Shown: positions 1 to 13,442 of the stretch, piece by piece
How the letters are laid out: each line of letters opens with the position of its first letter
Numbering within the stretch: position 1 is the first letter of the stretch
DNA from: Tetradesmus obliquus
Taxonomy: Eukaryota; Chlorophyta; Chlorophyceae; Sphaeropleales; Scenedesmaceae
Assembly (NCBI GenBank): GCA_030272155.1
Contig: CP126195.1
Span: forward strand, 1,116,001-1,180,000
DNA length: 64,000 bases
Direction of reading: 5' to 3'
Notes under the pieces: generated by a model
The model's input: the letters and a program-made list of their open reading frames with translations, nothing else
Database searches by the model: none
Told to the model about the DNA's origin: nothing
Translations under genes and position numbers: made by a program

Positions 1-1080
1 AACACAGCACGATGTTAGATGTGCAGCTGCTCAAGCAGGACGTAGCAGCAGAGAGGCCGCACCATACCGCAGTCTGTGTGCCATGCACTGCATTGCTGTG
101 TGCCATGCACTGCATTGCTGGTCAGTAAGCTTGCACCATGACGGCAGCGATGTGTGAAAATCTGAATTAATTGTTCCAGTAACTTGCTGTCCAGGAAACC
201 AGAAAACGCCCCCAGTTGAAAGGTCTTGCAGGCCCTGACAGGCCTCACACGCTGTGGCTGAGACAGTGACGGCATCCCAAGCGCTGATGTACAACTGCTG
301 CCAGCTTGAAGCACATGCAACGCGCTGATTCGAAGCTCTTAGTATCCGCGGTGCTTGAGATAGCTTTGGCTTGCTGTCAGCACACAATTGCTGCAACTCA
401 CTGTCTGTTGATGCTGCTGATGTTTTCACCACACGCTTTGACCCCGCCAAGCCATGAAGGCCCGGCCTGCAAGACATGTAGCCACCCGTGTACGTTAGTT
501 CTTACTATTTGTCATCCGAACCACTGGTGATCGCCTGCATGCTGGGATTGGCCCACTCACTTGAGGTGAAGCGCTACCATTTTCAGCTGGCCTCACAGTA
601 TATGTAATCACTCCACTGAGACGTTATAACACTTTATCCGAGTCAGATACGTCAACACCGCAAGGAGAGGAGACCTATCGGCAAGACACGCACCCACTCA
701 CGCAAATACACACACTCTGTCACCCGGCCGAACGGTCGCCTGAGCATTTAAAACAAACGATTTAACAAAAGCACAACTCTTCACGCTGAACATTGAACGA
801 GCCTGTTCGTCACCGACCTGAAGCAAGCCAAATAACACTGTGCGCCCCTGATGAACATACTGTTGCATCAAGACCGCCCATGTGTGTCTTTGGATACTTC
901 ATGGGGTATAAGTGGGCAATGAGGCTTGTATGCGTGACGACCGAAGTTCACACACACGGGCTTGATCAGAAGAGATTGCTATTACCAGACCTGATTGGTT
1001 GATGGTGTAACACACGGACTGAGGCTATGGCTATTGTGCAAGCAACGGCCCCTCCGGGCTGCATGTAAGCCAAGAGTGCC
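1..1080. other. Upstream region of the kinase gene; no supported gene
   Basis: No convincing coding exon was found. A 22-base direct repeat (tgtgccatgcactgcattgc type) lies at about 77-121. A minus-strand open frame at 31-477 begins with an Arg/Ser/Ala-rich stretch that could be an organelle leader of a divergent gene leaving the window, but nothing downstream in it is recognisable. A TATA-like gtataag at 906-912 lies 170 bases before the kinase ATG and is a possible core promoter element. Confidence 0.4.
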
Positions 1081-3312
1081 ATGGCCTTCTGGTGCCTGCT
1101 GTGGTTTCTTGTGCTCTGCAGCAGCGCACGATGCGCGCCACCGCCAGATGCTACTTTTGTGAGCACGTCAGCACAGCTGAGGCAGGCACTGCTTGCGCCA
1201 GGCGTGTCTACTGTCGTGCTGAGCAGGCAGCTGCTGCTTGACCCTCAGCAGTTCGAGCCTTTGGCAGTTGCTCGGCCTGTCACAATCACATCCAGCAATG
1301 GACACACCATTCTGGGCTTTGGCAGCGCAAGTGAGCCGCTCATCAACGTGGCAGCAGGCGGCAAGCTGGTTTTGCAAGGCCTAACGCTCGCAGGCTTCTA
1401 CCCTGCTGAACCGTTGCCTTACACAACAGCTACCAGCATGATGCCACTCTCAGCTGTCAACGTAAGCAGCAGCGGAGCCTCCTTGTCAGTGACCAGCTGC
1501 ACGTTTCTGGCGGTTGGGGCAGCAGCAAAGTTCACAGCAACCATGCCCTTTTGGCAGCTGGCCTGGCAAGAGATCAGCCTTGCAGGAAGCAGCACCAGGG
1601 CACAGCAGCAGCAGCAGCAGGCCACAGCAGTAGCCAGCAGTGGAAGCGGGGCAGGAGTATCGGCAGCGGAGCGCAGCCTTGTAGGCAGTGCTGCAGATGC
1701 ACAGCAGCGGGTGGTGGAGCTGCCTTCCATGCAGCGCAGCTTTTACGGCGGCAACAGCAGCACCAGCTTGCAGGACAGTATCATAGCACTGGACCCCAGC
1801 AGCTGCTACGATGGCAGTAGCGCACTTGCCTGGAACAGCCCCAGCTTGCTGGCAGCACTGCAGGGTGATGCTGCAGGAAGTTTTGCAGGAAGCCTTGCAG
1901 GAAACAGCAGCAGCAGCAGCAGCAGCGTGCTTGTGTTCACAGACATTGCACTGGATCCAGCATTCTTCACGCAGCTGCGCGGAGTGCCGATCTCCAGTGT
2001 GAATGTCAGCGGCTGCAGCAGCAGTCCTGCCAGCCTCAACTTCAACAGGCTGGCACAGGCGGTGACGCTGCAGCAAGGGGCACGCATGGTGCTTGGAGGA
2101 GGGCTGCGGCTGTTGCAAGCAGCACCGCTGGATGAAGTGCGCAGCAGCCGCGGCATTGATACCTCTGCGCTGCTGCTGCTGGGGTCAATAGACGTGTCCG
2201 CAGGCGCGGAGCTGCTGCTTCAAGATGTGGTGGTTGCAGTGTCAAACAGCAGCAGCGTGCAGCAGGCGATGCAGGGCGTGGCGCAGCAGCAGCCAGCAAG
2301 CAGCAGCGCACCTAGCATACAGCAGCTGTCAGCAGCAGAGGCAGCAGCGGCAGCAGTACCAGGCAGCAGCGGGCCTGCCCTGCTGGTCAACTCTTGGAGC
2401 GTTGACTTGGCAGGGAAGGAGCTGCACGAGGGTGCTGCTGCAGCAGCTACAGGTGATTATTATCATGAGCCCGACTCACACCAGCAACATCAGCAATAGC
2501 AGATTGTTGATGTGTCACCAGCAGGGTCGTGCATGCTAAGGGGCTGAGCTGCACGTTGTGATAGTACTTGACTCCACAGCCTGATTGGCAGCGCAGTGAC
2601 CGGAATGTAGGTTGCCTTTGTAGCAGCTTGTTTACATGATGCGTTTATACTGACGTCAATGTGCTGCTGGTGTGCATGCTGCTGCAGGTTCACGGCTTGT
2701 GCTGGACAGTGTGACGCTGCTGCAGGTGCCAGCGCAGCCGTGCTTTCCCAGCAGCGTCAGCAGCAGCAACAGCAGTATCGCAGTGGCCACTGACGACACA
2801 CAGCTCAGCAGGCTGCTTGTCAACAACGCCGTCAGCATGATACAAGTTGCAGGCGACATCAAGCTGTACGCTGAGCGCTGGCAGGTGAGCTTTGCTGCTG
2901 TTGCAGCTACAGCAGTTGCACCGGAGCATTGGATCACCCCAAGTGTGCAGAGGACCGCCGCTAATGTGCGTATGTGTGTTGGTGGGGTGGCATGTGCATG
3001 TAGATACGAGTGCGCCGCGGCATGCACGCGCGTGCAGCTGCTCAGCCTTGTCGCCGCAGATCATGGACGTGTTGCTGCACAGCTGCCCAGTGGCAGAACC
3101 CCCCTTTCTAGTTACCACTGCTCATGCATATGCGCTGTCGTTCTTGCCTCAAGGCTGGCTTATTGGCTGCTGCTGCTGCTGCTGCCAGGCGTCTGGCAAT
3201 GATGTGTTTGAGCTGCAGCGGCCGCTGGAGCTGCGCGGCTGCCACCCGGATGCAGCACAGGGCGCCACATACACACTTGACTTCTCACAGCTGCAGGTGT
3301 GTGCGGCGCAGC

Positions 3313-3364
<52 letters not shown>

Positions 3365-6300
3365 TCGCGACGAAAGATGCTTAGGCTATTCTGTAGCGGT
3401 GGCAGCATATTGCAGCAGCAGCAGCAGCAGCAGCAGCAGGACATGCAGGGCAGGGCTTGCTCATGCTCACTGTGCAGCTGTAGCAATGACACACATGCAA
3501 CCAAACTGTGCTCCAGTAGCTGCAGCAGCAGCAGCAGAAGCAGCAGTGGAGGCAGTGTTAGGAGGCCAACACGGCTGTAGCCTAGGGCAGCACCATGCGC
3601 TCTATAGACTTTCGACACGCCCACACAATGCAAGTGCCAGCCCATGCTTGTGCTGCTGCTGTTGCTGCCTTCTCTCCTGTTTTCACCACTTCACTCTGGT
3701 GTTGGTGCTGCTGCTGCTGCTGCAGGGCGCTGCCTTGATCAGTGTGCACTCCATGCTGCGCTTCTCTGGCGACCTCACACTGTACGGCGTGCTGGACAGG
3801 CCAGGCGTGCCTGGCAGCTGGCCGCTGCTGCCAGTAGCCAACCTGGTTGGCGATGGCTACTTGGAATTCCAGGTGGGTGCAATGGTGTTGCGTGTTGATG
3901 GGTGTGCAGGTGGCGCAGCTTCACGTGCACGTGTGTAGCTCGCGCAGCGTGGTGCGGCGTGTGATGCAATCGATGCTTGGATGCAACCTTTGCGGTGAAG
4001 GTGGTGGATCTTTTGTCTGCGGGTGTGGGCGCGGTCTGCATGCCAGGCAGGACCATTTCTAGTTAGTACTGTTGGCCTGCAATGTGCCGTTTAGCACAAC
4101 TTCCTGGCCTGTTATGTCATGTCGTGTCCTGACACTAGCACTGCTGCTGAGTGAGACTGCATCCGCTCTGCGCATTGTCCTTGCACTTGCAGGATGTGCT
4201 GCTGAAAGGCAGGACACAGTCCCTGCTGATGGATGCTGGCAATGCCGTGTGGACGCAACCTGGGGAGACAAACAGCATGACAGCAGAAAGCAGCCGCGTG
4301 GTGGACGTGCACAGACTGCTGCTGCCACGGTGAGCAGCTGGCAGCTGCAGCTGTATCGAAGCATCGACCGGGCTGGCGTACTGATGTCGCATTGGCAATG
4401 TAATGCTTTGGCGTGTGCTGCTGCTGTTGGAACATGTTGTGCCCCTCTGCATGCTGTGGAGGTGCTGAGATCTCGTGCAGAAAAGGTCCTGGGTATGATG
4501 GGCGTGCCCTGCTGATGCTGTCATGCATTTGCAGGTCACGGGCAGCGCAGCTGTTTCCTGGGTTTGACTCGAGCTCGCAGCAGCAGCAGCAGCAGCCGGC
4601 CAGCAGCAGCAGCTTCTATGGATACATCAACACGCACCTGCAGTGGGATCCTTCACTGCCAGCAGCAGCAACAGCAGCAGCGCCGCGCGGGATGTCGCCC
4701 GGCAGCATGGCAGCAGTAATTCTGGGCACATTGCTTGGAGTGCTGCTGCTGGGCCTTGTGGCAGGCTTGCTGCTGCTGGCATCGCGCAAGCGGCCGCATC
4801 GCAGCGGCAGTGCAGCAGCCGGCAAGGCTGCTGCTGCTGCTGGCGCTGGCGGCTGGTGCTGGCAGCGGCAGCGGCGGCGGCGCGGTCGGGATGGTGATGT
4901 GTGGCATGCTCGTGGCGCAGCAGCAGGCTTGGAATTTGACCGCGGCGGCGGCGGCTCTGATCCGCATATGGCGCTGGTTGCAACAGCAGCAAGCTATGCA
5001 GAGTCTGGCGAAGGAGGCGGTCCATTAGCTGCTGGTGCGCGGGACTCTCTGATGCGATCTTTCATGTCTGCTGGCGGCCGCAACGCGAGCAGCTTGGCGG
5101 CAGCATTGCCTGTGCGCTGTGTGTCTGATGTCGGGCGGCAGCAGCTGGCTGCTGCATTTGCTGCTGGTGCGAGCATGACGGGGCGCGGCACATGGGATAT
5201 GGATGCTGCGATGCACCCGCAGCAGCTCCAGCAGCTGGCGGATGCGACGGCAGCAGAGATCTATGCCCGGCAGGCGTCTGGCAACTGCGAGGTCAGCAGC
5301 AAGGGCAACAACATCAACAACAACAGCTCGCTGCAGCGGCTGCATGGGGCGATTGCAGGTGCTGCTGCTGGCCTCGGGCACAATGAGGGGTTAGGCCACA
5401 CCACAGAAGACGGCACGCAGCAGCAGCAAGGCGCAGCAGCAGCAGCAGCAGCAGCAGGGGATGCTGGGTTGGGCGCGCCGCGGGGCCACCACAAGCAGCA
5501 GGTGTTTGAGGATGCGCGCAAGCGGCTAGGCACCAAGGCGGGTGACCTGGCACGTAGCGATGCGTTGGTGCTGGAGGCGGTTCTTGGGGAAGGCACTTTT
5601 GGCAAGGTGTTCAAAGGTGAGTGTGAGGCAGCACGAGGGTTTATTGTGCGGCATTGGTCCCTCTCAGAGAGCCATTTGCAGGCAGATTGTGCTGAGGATC
5701 TGGTCAAGTGTAGCGTCTTGTCAATGATCAATCCGACGGCTACTGCAGCGGTGCAACTCATGCTGCACGCCTGCATGGCAAACCTTTGCAGACCATGGAC
5801 TGGCCTGCTGACATCGAGCATGCAGTGTGCTGTATATTTGTGTGCTGCTCATCAACTGCTCTGCGTGTGCCACGCGTCTTTCATGTATCACAACAGGCTA
5901 CTGGAAGGGCACGCTGGTGGCTGTGAAGACGATGATGTTCCCGGCTGCCATGAGCGGCAAGGAGAAGCGCGAGAAGACTGACAACCTCTGTGACATGCCT
6001 GCCGGTTGTATGCTTTCTAGGCAGGCTACTGGAAGGGCATGCCGGTTGCCGTTAAGACAATGATGTTCCCGGCCGCCATGAGCGGCAACCTGTCTCCACA
6101 ATGACAACATTGATATCGATAAAGATTTTGTGTCTGTGGTGTGTTGCAGGCTACTGGAAGGGCACGCTGGTTGCTGTGAAGACGATGATGTTCCCTGCCG
6201 CCATGAGCGGCAGAGAGAAGCGCGAGAAGATGGCCATCATGGAGACGGCCATTTCCGCAAGCCTCAGCCACCCCAACATCGTGCAGGTGGGCATGGTGTT

Positions 6301-9300
6301 CGTTTTTTGTTATTGCTGTTATTACTGTCACCACAGGGATTTGATACAGGGAAGATGGCCATCATGGAGACAGCCATTTCTGCAAGCCTCTCCCACCCCA
6401 ACATCGTGCAGGTGGGCGTAGTGTTCAGTTGTGTGTTACTTTTAGTGCTACAGGAAGTACAAAGGAGAATGATCATATTGAACAATCAGCGCCAGACAGA
6501 GCCACACCAACAGATCAAGGACAGCAGACGCGTTGATGGCATGCAACAGGGCGGGGCACTAACCTGGTGTTTCGGTCTCACCTGCTGTAACCTTTTGAAG
6601 TGCTGCCCCCGACCGCAGATTGACACCTACTACCTGCGGCTGGTGCTAACGGCCACAAGGCCACACCTAAGGCTCATGCGGTCGCCCATTGCAGTGCTGA
6701 GCGTGCTGACCTGTGTGTCTCCTGCTTACTTGCAGATGCACATATACCACCTGCAGGCATTGCATGGCTCAGTGTGTTGTCAACCTTTGCCATGTTCTGA
6801 AGTGCCACGGCTGTCCCCAGCCGCAGATGTGCACCTACCACCTGCGCCACTCTCCCATCCGTTGGGTGCCGCGCAAGCTGCCCTGTGTATGTCTTTGCAG
6901 AGCCTAACGTGGACTGCTGTGTTTTTACTATCAACTGCTGCGCACGCAGATGTACACCTACTACCTGCGCCCGGTGCTGGTGGGCCACGAGGCGCAGCTC
7001 ACCCAGCAGGCAGGGGCGCAGCACCGGCTGGAGGGCAGCAGCGTGGGCGACAGCACGCTCAACGCGGCATTTTTGGAGGAGGGCCAAGGCGATGCCGTGC
7101 ACAGGTGCGGCTAGAGCAGTTGCTGCATACTGTGTTATGTTTTTTTTTGGGGGGGGGCAGCGTGGCGGGCAGCAGCGTGGGCGACAGCATCCTCAACGCT
7201 GCGTTCCTGGAGCAGGGCCAAGGGGATGCGGTGCACAGGTGCGTGAGGAGGTGTCAGAAATATATGCTGTGCGGACGCCTGCGTGCTTTGTTGCATGCAG
7301 CTCGTGTGTTGTACGGCAGGGTTGTGGTGCTGCCAGTGAAGTGACAGCTGCCGCATTCTGGCAGCGCGTGTGATGTTGTGTGCGCAGCATGACATCGGTG
7401 CTTGTGCAGTGTGCATTATCTGAGCAGCCGCGTGTCTTGTACTGCAGGGTTGCGGTGCTGCCAGTGAAGTGACAGCTGCCGCATTCTGGCAGCGCTGCTG
7501 GCGCCGTTTGGCTGCTGCATTGTACCAATTCACATCCTCAAGAGGCGACACCCTCATATGATGCGTTGTCTGTGGAGTGCGCAATCCTGTCGACAGCGTC
7601 GCTCAACTCGCTCACATGCTGATGTGTGCTGCTGCCTGCTGTGCTCGGGCTGATGTCATACTACACTGCCCTGCAGCTGGGAGGTGCAGCTGGTGCTGGA
7701 GTACTGCGACCAGGGCAGCCTGCGGCAGCTGCTGAACAAGTCGGGGCCCTTCAAGACGCCAGGTGAGCCTTCTAACCTCCTGCGCAGACGAGTGGACACA
7801 ACAACCTACATTTCACTGCGCTGACAAGGCCATGTTGCACTGTGAACAGCAACAGCTGCCAGCGCCTTTTGTCAAATGCAACGAGGGGTTCAATTGATCA
7901 ACTAGAGTGTGCTGTATGTGTAAATACAAGTGTGTCATGTCCTGCAGCTTGGCCGTGGCCTTTAATCGATTCTCCTGACCTATGCGAGGCTGTGATGCAT
8001 CTGTATGTGTAATTGCTGCTGCTGCTGCAGACGGCGGGCGCGACATGCTGCTGATCCTGGACACTGCGCTGGACGTGGCGCGTGCTATGGTGCACCTGCA
8101 CAGCGAAAACATCATCCACTCGGACCTCAAGGTACGCACGATCTGCCAGGGTATTCGGTTGTTACTTGGGTGGACTTCTGGGGACTTGCGTTACCTGCAT
8201 GCGTTGTCCAACAGAAAGAGACTGGCTCAGCCGTGATGCAAGATGCGTGTGCTGTTGCTGCTGCCTCTGCAGGGGTGCAACACCCTGCTGAAGAGCAGCG
8301 GCGGCGCTGACGGCCGCAAGCACGAGGTTACAGAAACCAATCACTAGGCTCGCCTGTATCATGAACTCTCAGCCACACTTGCAATGTGCTGTATTACATG
8401 CTGCAGGCGCGCAACATCTTGCTGAAGAGCAGCGGCGGCGCTGACGGCCGCAAGTATGTGGCCAAGGTGGCCGACTTTGGGCTCAGCATGCGCATCGACC
8501 CCGCCGCCACGCACGTGTCCAACGTGTTCCAGGTGCGTGACACCCAGCGCTGCACTTGTGTGTGAGACGTGCACTGTGTGTGACACCTATTGTGCATCGA
8601 CCCCACCGCCACGCACGTGTCCAACGTGTTCCAGGTGAGTCTGCTGCATTTGCTGTGAGTTGTGCACTGTGTGCGTGTGAGATGTGCACTGTGTGGGTGT
8701 GAGATGTGCACTGTGTGCGTGTGAGATGTGCACTGTGTGCCTGACCTGTTGTGCATCGACCCCTCGGCCACGCACGTGTCCAATGTGTTCCAGGTGCGTA
8801 ACACCCAGCGCTGCAATTGTGTGTGAGATGTGCACTGTGTGGCACATACTGTGCATCGACCCCGCCGCCACGCACGTGTCCAACGTGTTCCAGGTGCGTA
8901 CAGCCTTTTGCGGCAATCCGTGTGGCAAGCCATTGTGTTCAGGCCAGCTTCTAGTGCTGCCCTCTAAGTCCCGTGTGGCCCTCGAGGTGATGCTGCTGGG
9001 CAAGCTCAGCAGCTCCCTTTTGATGGGTGAAACTTCAACGGTCACAGCCTCCCTTATGTACTGCCATGCTTGTGCTGCAGGGCACCATGACGCACATGGC
9101 CCCGGAGGTCATGCTGTTAGGCAAGCTCAGCCGCGGCAGCGACGTGTACGCCTTTGGTGTGCTGCTGTGGGAGCTGTTCACGGCTGCTCACGCTTTCAAG
9201 GGCATCCCGCGCGCGCTGCTCGGGCATGAGGTGGCGCACCGGCAGCAGCGGCCGCAGTTTCCTGAGGGCAGCCCTTTCGACTACCAGCTGCTGGCCTGCA

Positions 9301-11360
9301 GGTGTGGTTGGTGCTTGTAAATGGTGCCTGTGTGCAGTATCTAGCAAAGTATGCAGCTCCGCGGACGCGCCTGACAGCTGCTGCAGGTGCGGCGGCTGGC
9401 ACCTGTTGCGTGCGGTATGACGCGCAGCTGTCGGAGGTTGTGGGCCTAGTATGGACAGTCGCATGCATCACGCGATCCCAGCACCTGCAGCGCAATGGGG
9501 CTGGCGCAAGGATCTCGGCAGAGTATCTTACGGCATTGTATGCGAATAGTCTGACATGTGTAATGCGTCCCGCAAGTGCTGGGAGAGTGGCGCATCAATC
9601 CGACCCTCCTTCCAGGAGGCCCTGGCAGAGTGTCTTGAAGCATGATACCTAAACTGTCTCTGACCTGTTTCTGAACTGTATGCAATATGTCCGGCAGGTG
9701 CTGCGAGAGCGATGCATCCATCAGGCCATCCTTCCAGGAGATCCTGGCAGAGCCGCTTGCAGTATTGTATCTGGATAATGTGTGGATCGTCTGAAGTATG
9801 TGCAATCTGTCCTGCAGGTGCTGGGAGAGCGTTCTTTCCAGGAGATTCTGGCTGAAACATCTGACACAGAATACCTGCATCGCCTAAACTATTTGATAAT
9901 GGTGCTGCAGGTGTTGGGAGAGTGACGCATCCATCCGGCCCTCCTTCCAGGAAATCCTGGCAGAGTATCTTGCGGCATTATAAGCAGATATTCTGACATA
10001 TGTGCAATGTGTCCCGCAGGTGCTGGGAGAGCGATGCATCCATCAGGCCCTCCTTCCAGGAGATTCTGGCGGAGCTGCAGCGCATGCGGGAGCGCATCGC
10101 AGCAGCAGCAGCCAGCAGCTCAGCAGCCACGTCAGCAGACGCCATCACTAACCCGAGTGCGAGCCTCACAGCAGCACCAGCACCAGCAGCAGCAGCAGCG
10201 GCGGCGGGTGGAGGCTGCCCTCAGCTGCCAGAGGCGCTGCCGGCAGCAGCAGCAGCAGCTACTGCTGCTGCAGTAGTAGATGGTGGTCCTGCTCATGCAG
10301 AGCGGCAGCAGCAGCAGCAGCAGCATGAGGTGATTGCTGAACAGCACCAGCAGCAAGGTGGTGTTGTGAGGTCGCGCAGCCAGCAGCAGCTAACACTCGC
10401 TGCTGCTGGTGCTGGCGCCATCCCTGTTTCAGCAAGCCCTGCAGCCGCCGCTGCGGCAGCAGCCGCGGCCAAAGCACAGGCAGCTGGTGCCGGCGAGCCA
10501 GCTGCAAAAGGCTTATCTGCGAATGGGCTCGAGGTGTCAGGACGCCTGCAGCAGCACCCGCTGCTTTCGACACTGCTGGAGCAGCAGCAGCAGCAGCAGC
10601 AGCAGGAGGAATGTGAGCCTAGCAGGGACAGCGTGGCTATCCCGGAGCATCTGCTGCAGCAGATGAGCATCACTGTCAGCTGCGACGAGCATTGGCTGCG
10701 AACAGAAGGCGCCTTGGAAGCTGTGGCTGCTGCAGACGCTGCTGCTGCCGCTGCTGCCGCCGTGCGGCCATCCTCCGCAGCCACTGCAGCAGCGGCAGCT
10801 GCTGCTGCTGCTGCTGCTGTTGAGGATGTAGAGCCTGACTCTGAGAGTTGCATTGCTGCTGCCAGCATCAGCAAGTCGGGCACTGCAGGCAAAAGTGTCG
10901 ACTTCAAAGACCCTTATAGCTCAACCGATGATGAGCCCGGTGTGAGGGTTTACGGAGGGCTAAACCTCGCAGCAGCAGCCTACCAGTACAAAGCATCCAC
11001 AGACAGCGAAACGATGCTGACTACCACACCTGGCCAGAGCACAGCAGCAACAGCAGCAGCAGCTGGAGCGTTGAGTGGGCCGCCGCAGCAGCAGCAGCAG
11101 GCTGGCGGTCCGGACCCTGCAGCAGCTGCCGCAGACGAACTGCCGCCATCCGCTGCTGCTGCCTCGCAGCAGACCCTCCTGCCTAGTGAAGTGCTCGCAG
11201 TGCACAGCGCCCCAACGGGCAGTACTGGCAGCACTGGCGTTGCACAGGCGTTACAGCAGGAGCAGGCGCTAGTTGCTGGCAGTGCGCTGCTGCAGCTGAG
11301 TGATGTCGTGCCTACAGCGGCTAGCAGCACTGCTGCTGCAGGCTTGCATACAACCAGCAC

Positions 11361-11401
<41 letters not shown>

Positions 11402-11562
11402 GGGAGCTCCAGGACGCACAGGTACAGCTGCTGCCTGCTGCTGGGCAACAGCAGCAGCTGATTGTGCGGCCAACAGGGCAGCAGCAGCAGCAGCAGCTGG
11501 TACATCAGCAGCAAGCTGACGCCCCTGTAGGGCAGGCCCTCTCGTCACCACATTCGGCAGGG

Positions 11563-11603
<41 letters not shown>

Positions 11604-13401
11604 GCAACAGCAGCAGCGACAGCAGCAGCAGCAGCAGCAGCAGCGCGCGTCCGCAGACGCATCCTCTTCCACAGCTGCTGACGAGGACACCGACTTATCT
11701 CAGAGCAACGATGCGCTGTGCCACTCCTCAAGCTCGTCTGCTGCACTGTCGCCAAACTCGGACAGCATCAACAGCAGCACCACGCGCGCCAATGCACACT
11801 CGGGCTCTATGGCAGCCCTTGCAGCAGTCATGTCCCTGAAAGCGTCACTGGCAAAGCGTGCGCTGTCAAATGCAGCTGCTGCTGGCCGGCCGAGCTTCGA
11901 CGCAGCCAGCTCAGCAGCAGCAGCAGCAGCAGCAGGCCATAGAGCAGCAGGTACGGGGCGTGCTGCGGGGCCTAGCACATCTGTTGCGCTGCAGCCCCAT
12001 GCGGCGCATGCATCTCGATTAAGCCCTCTGCGCCACCCATCTGGCTTTGCAGCAGTTGCCGGTGAGGTGCCAGACCACCGCAGCCACTCACAGCCGCTGC
12101 CAATGCATGCTGCATCAGCAGTAGGCTCGCCCGCTGCAGTCGCCGCGGCAGCGGCTGCCGAGGCAGCGGCGGCGGCGCGACGGCATGCGGCAGCAGCAGC
12201 TGGCAGGTACTCTCTAGATGCGCGGCAGGCAGCAGCAGCTGCTGCTGGTGCATGGCCGCGGGGTGTGGATACTACCAGTAGGCCATCGCTGGATATTCGA
12301 GCACCATTCTCATCGGCAGCAGCAGCAGCAGCAGCAGTGCCGTGGTCTGCTGGGGCAGCAGGCATGCCGAAAGTGGCCTTCACAACAGCAGCGCAGGCGC
12401 AGGCAGCAGCAGCAGGCGCGTGGCCGCCTGGCATTGACATCAGCGGCCGGCATGCATTTGACCCCAGGGCTACTGCTTTAACCTTGGACAGCCCCGGCCA
12501 GCAGCAGCAGCAGCAGCATCTGGCGCCGGTACGGGATCGCCAGGTCACTTTTGCCCCTGGCGCTGAGTCAGCAGCAGCGGCAGCAGCAGCTGCGCGCTTC
12601 TCCCTTGACGGCCGCACCACGCAGCTGCACCGGCCAGGAGTGCGCGCTGCAAGTGTACATGGAGGCTTTGCTGGCCTAACTGTCGGCATAAGTGAGGTTG
12701 GAGCACACACGCAGGCTCGATCGCCCCCGGCCTCGCCATCTGCAGGCTTTAGGGGCCGTAGCAGCTACCACCCGGCTGTGCGAAAAGCTGTCAGTGCGTC
12801 GCAGCTGGGCAGCACGGCAGCAGCAGCAGCAGCGATGACCTGGCACCCTGAGTCAGCAGGGCGTGCTCCAAGCGACCCCTTAGGCAGCATCTGCAGCGCG
12901 GCATCAATTGGTGGCAGGGGCAGCGTGGCCAGCGGGCAGCAGCAGTTGGCGCAGCTTCCGGAGATGCTTGCACGGGCTGCTTCTGCAGGGGTGGGTGGTG
13001 CTGGCAGTAGCGGACCTCCTGATGCTGCAGCAATGGATGAGCTATCGAGCTTAAACTGGGACCAGCTGCAGCTGCTGGCGCAGATCGCTGACGCAGCAAA
13101 GGCGCAGGTGACGCTGCCGGTGGCGGGGTTGGCAAGGCCTGGCCGCAGCAGTAGCAGCAGCAGCAGCAGCGCCCTGCTTGCGCCAGCAGCAGCAGCAGCA
13201 GCAGCCACGGCAGGGTTCTCTCCAGGGCTGCTGGCGCAGCCAAGCCCTACAGCAGGAGGGGTGCAGCTGCAGCAGGTGCCAGAGGGAGACTCTGCAGCAG
13301 CGCGGCAGCAGCAGCAGCGGCACAGCTTGCAGCTGCCGCTGCCAAGCCGGCAGCCAGCGCAGCAGACACCACCTCTTCCTGCACAGGGTGTGCAGCAGCA
13401 G

Positions 13402-13442
<41 letters not shown>

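Noticed and set aside
31-477. Minus-strand 148-codon frame with leader-like N-terminus
   Set aside because: No recognisable domain and no second exon in the window; kept only as a remark in the upstream-region entry.
1486-2118. Minus 210-codon frame opposite the kinase ectodomain
   Set aside because: Cys/Ala/Gln-rich shadow produced by CAG repeats of the real exon.
11700-12710. Minus 336-codon frame
   Set aside because: Ala-rich shadow of the kinase tail; no motif and no codon character of its own.
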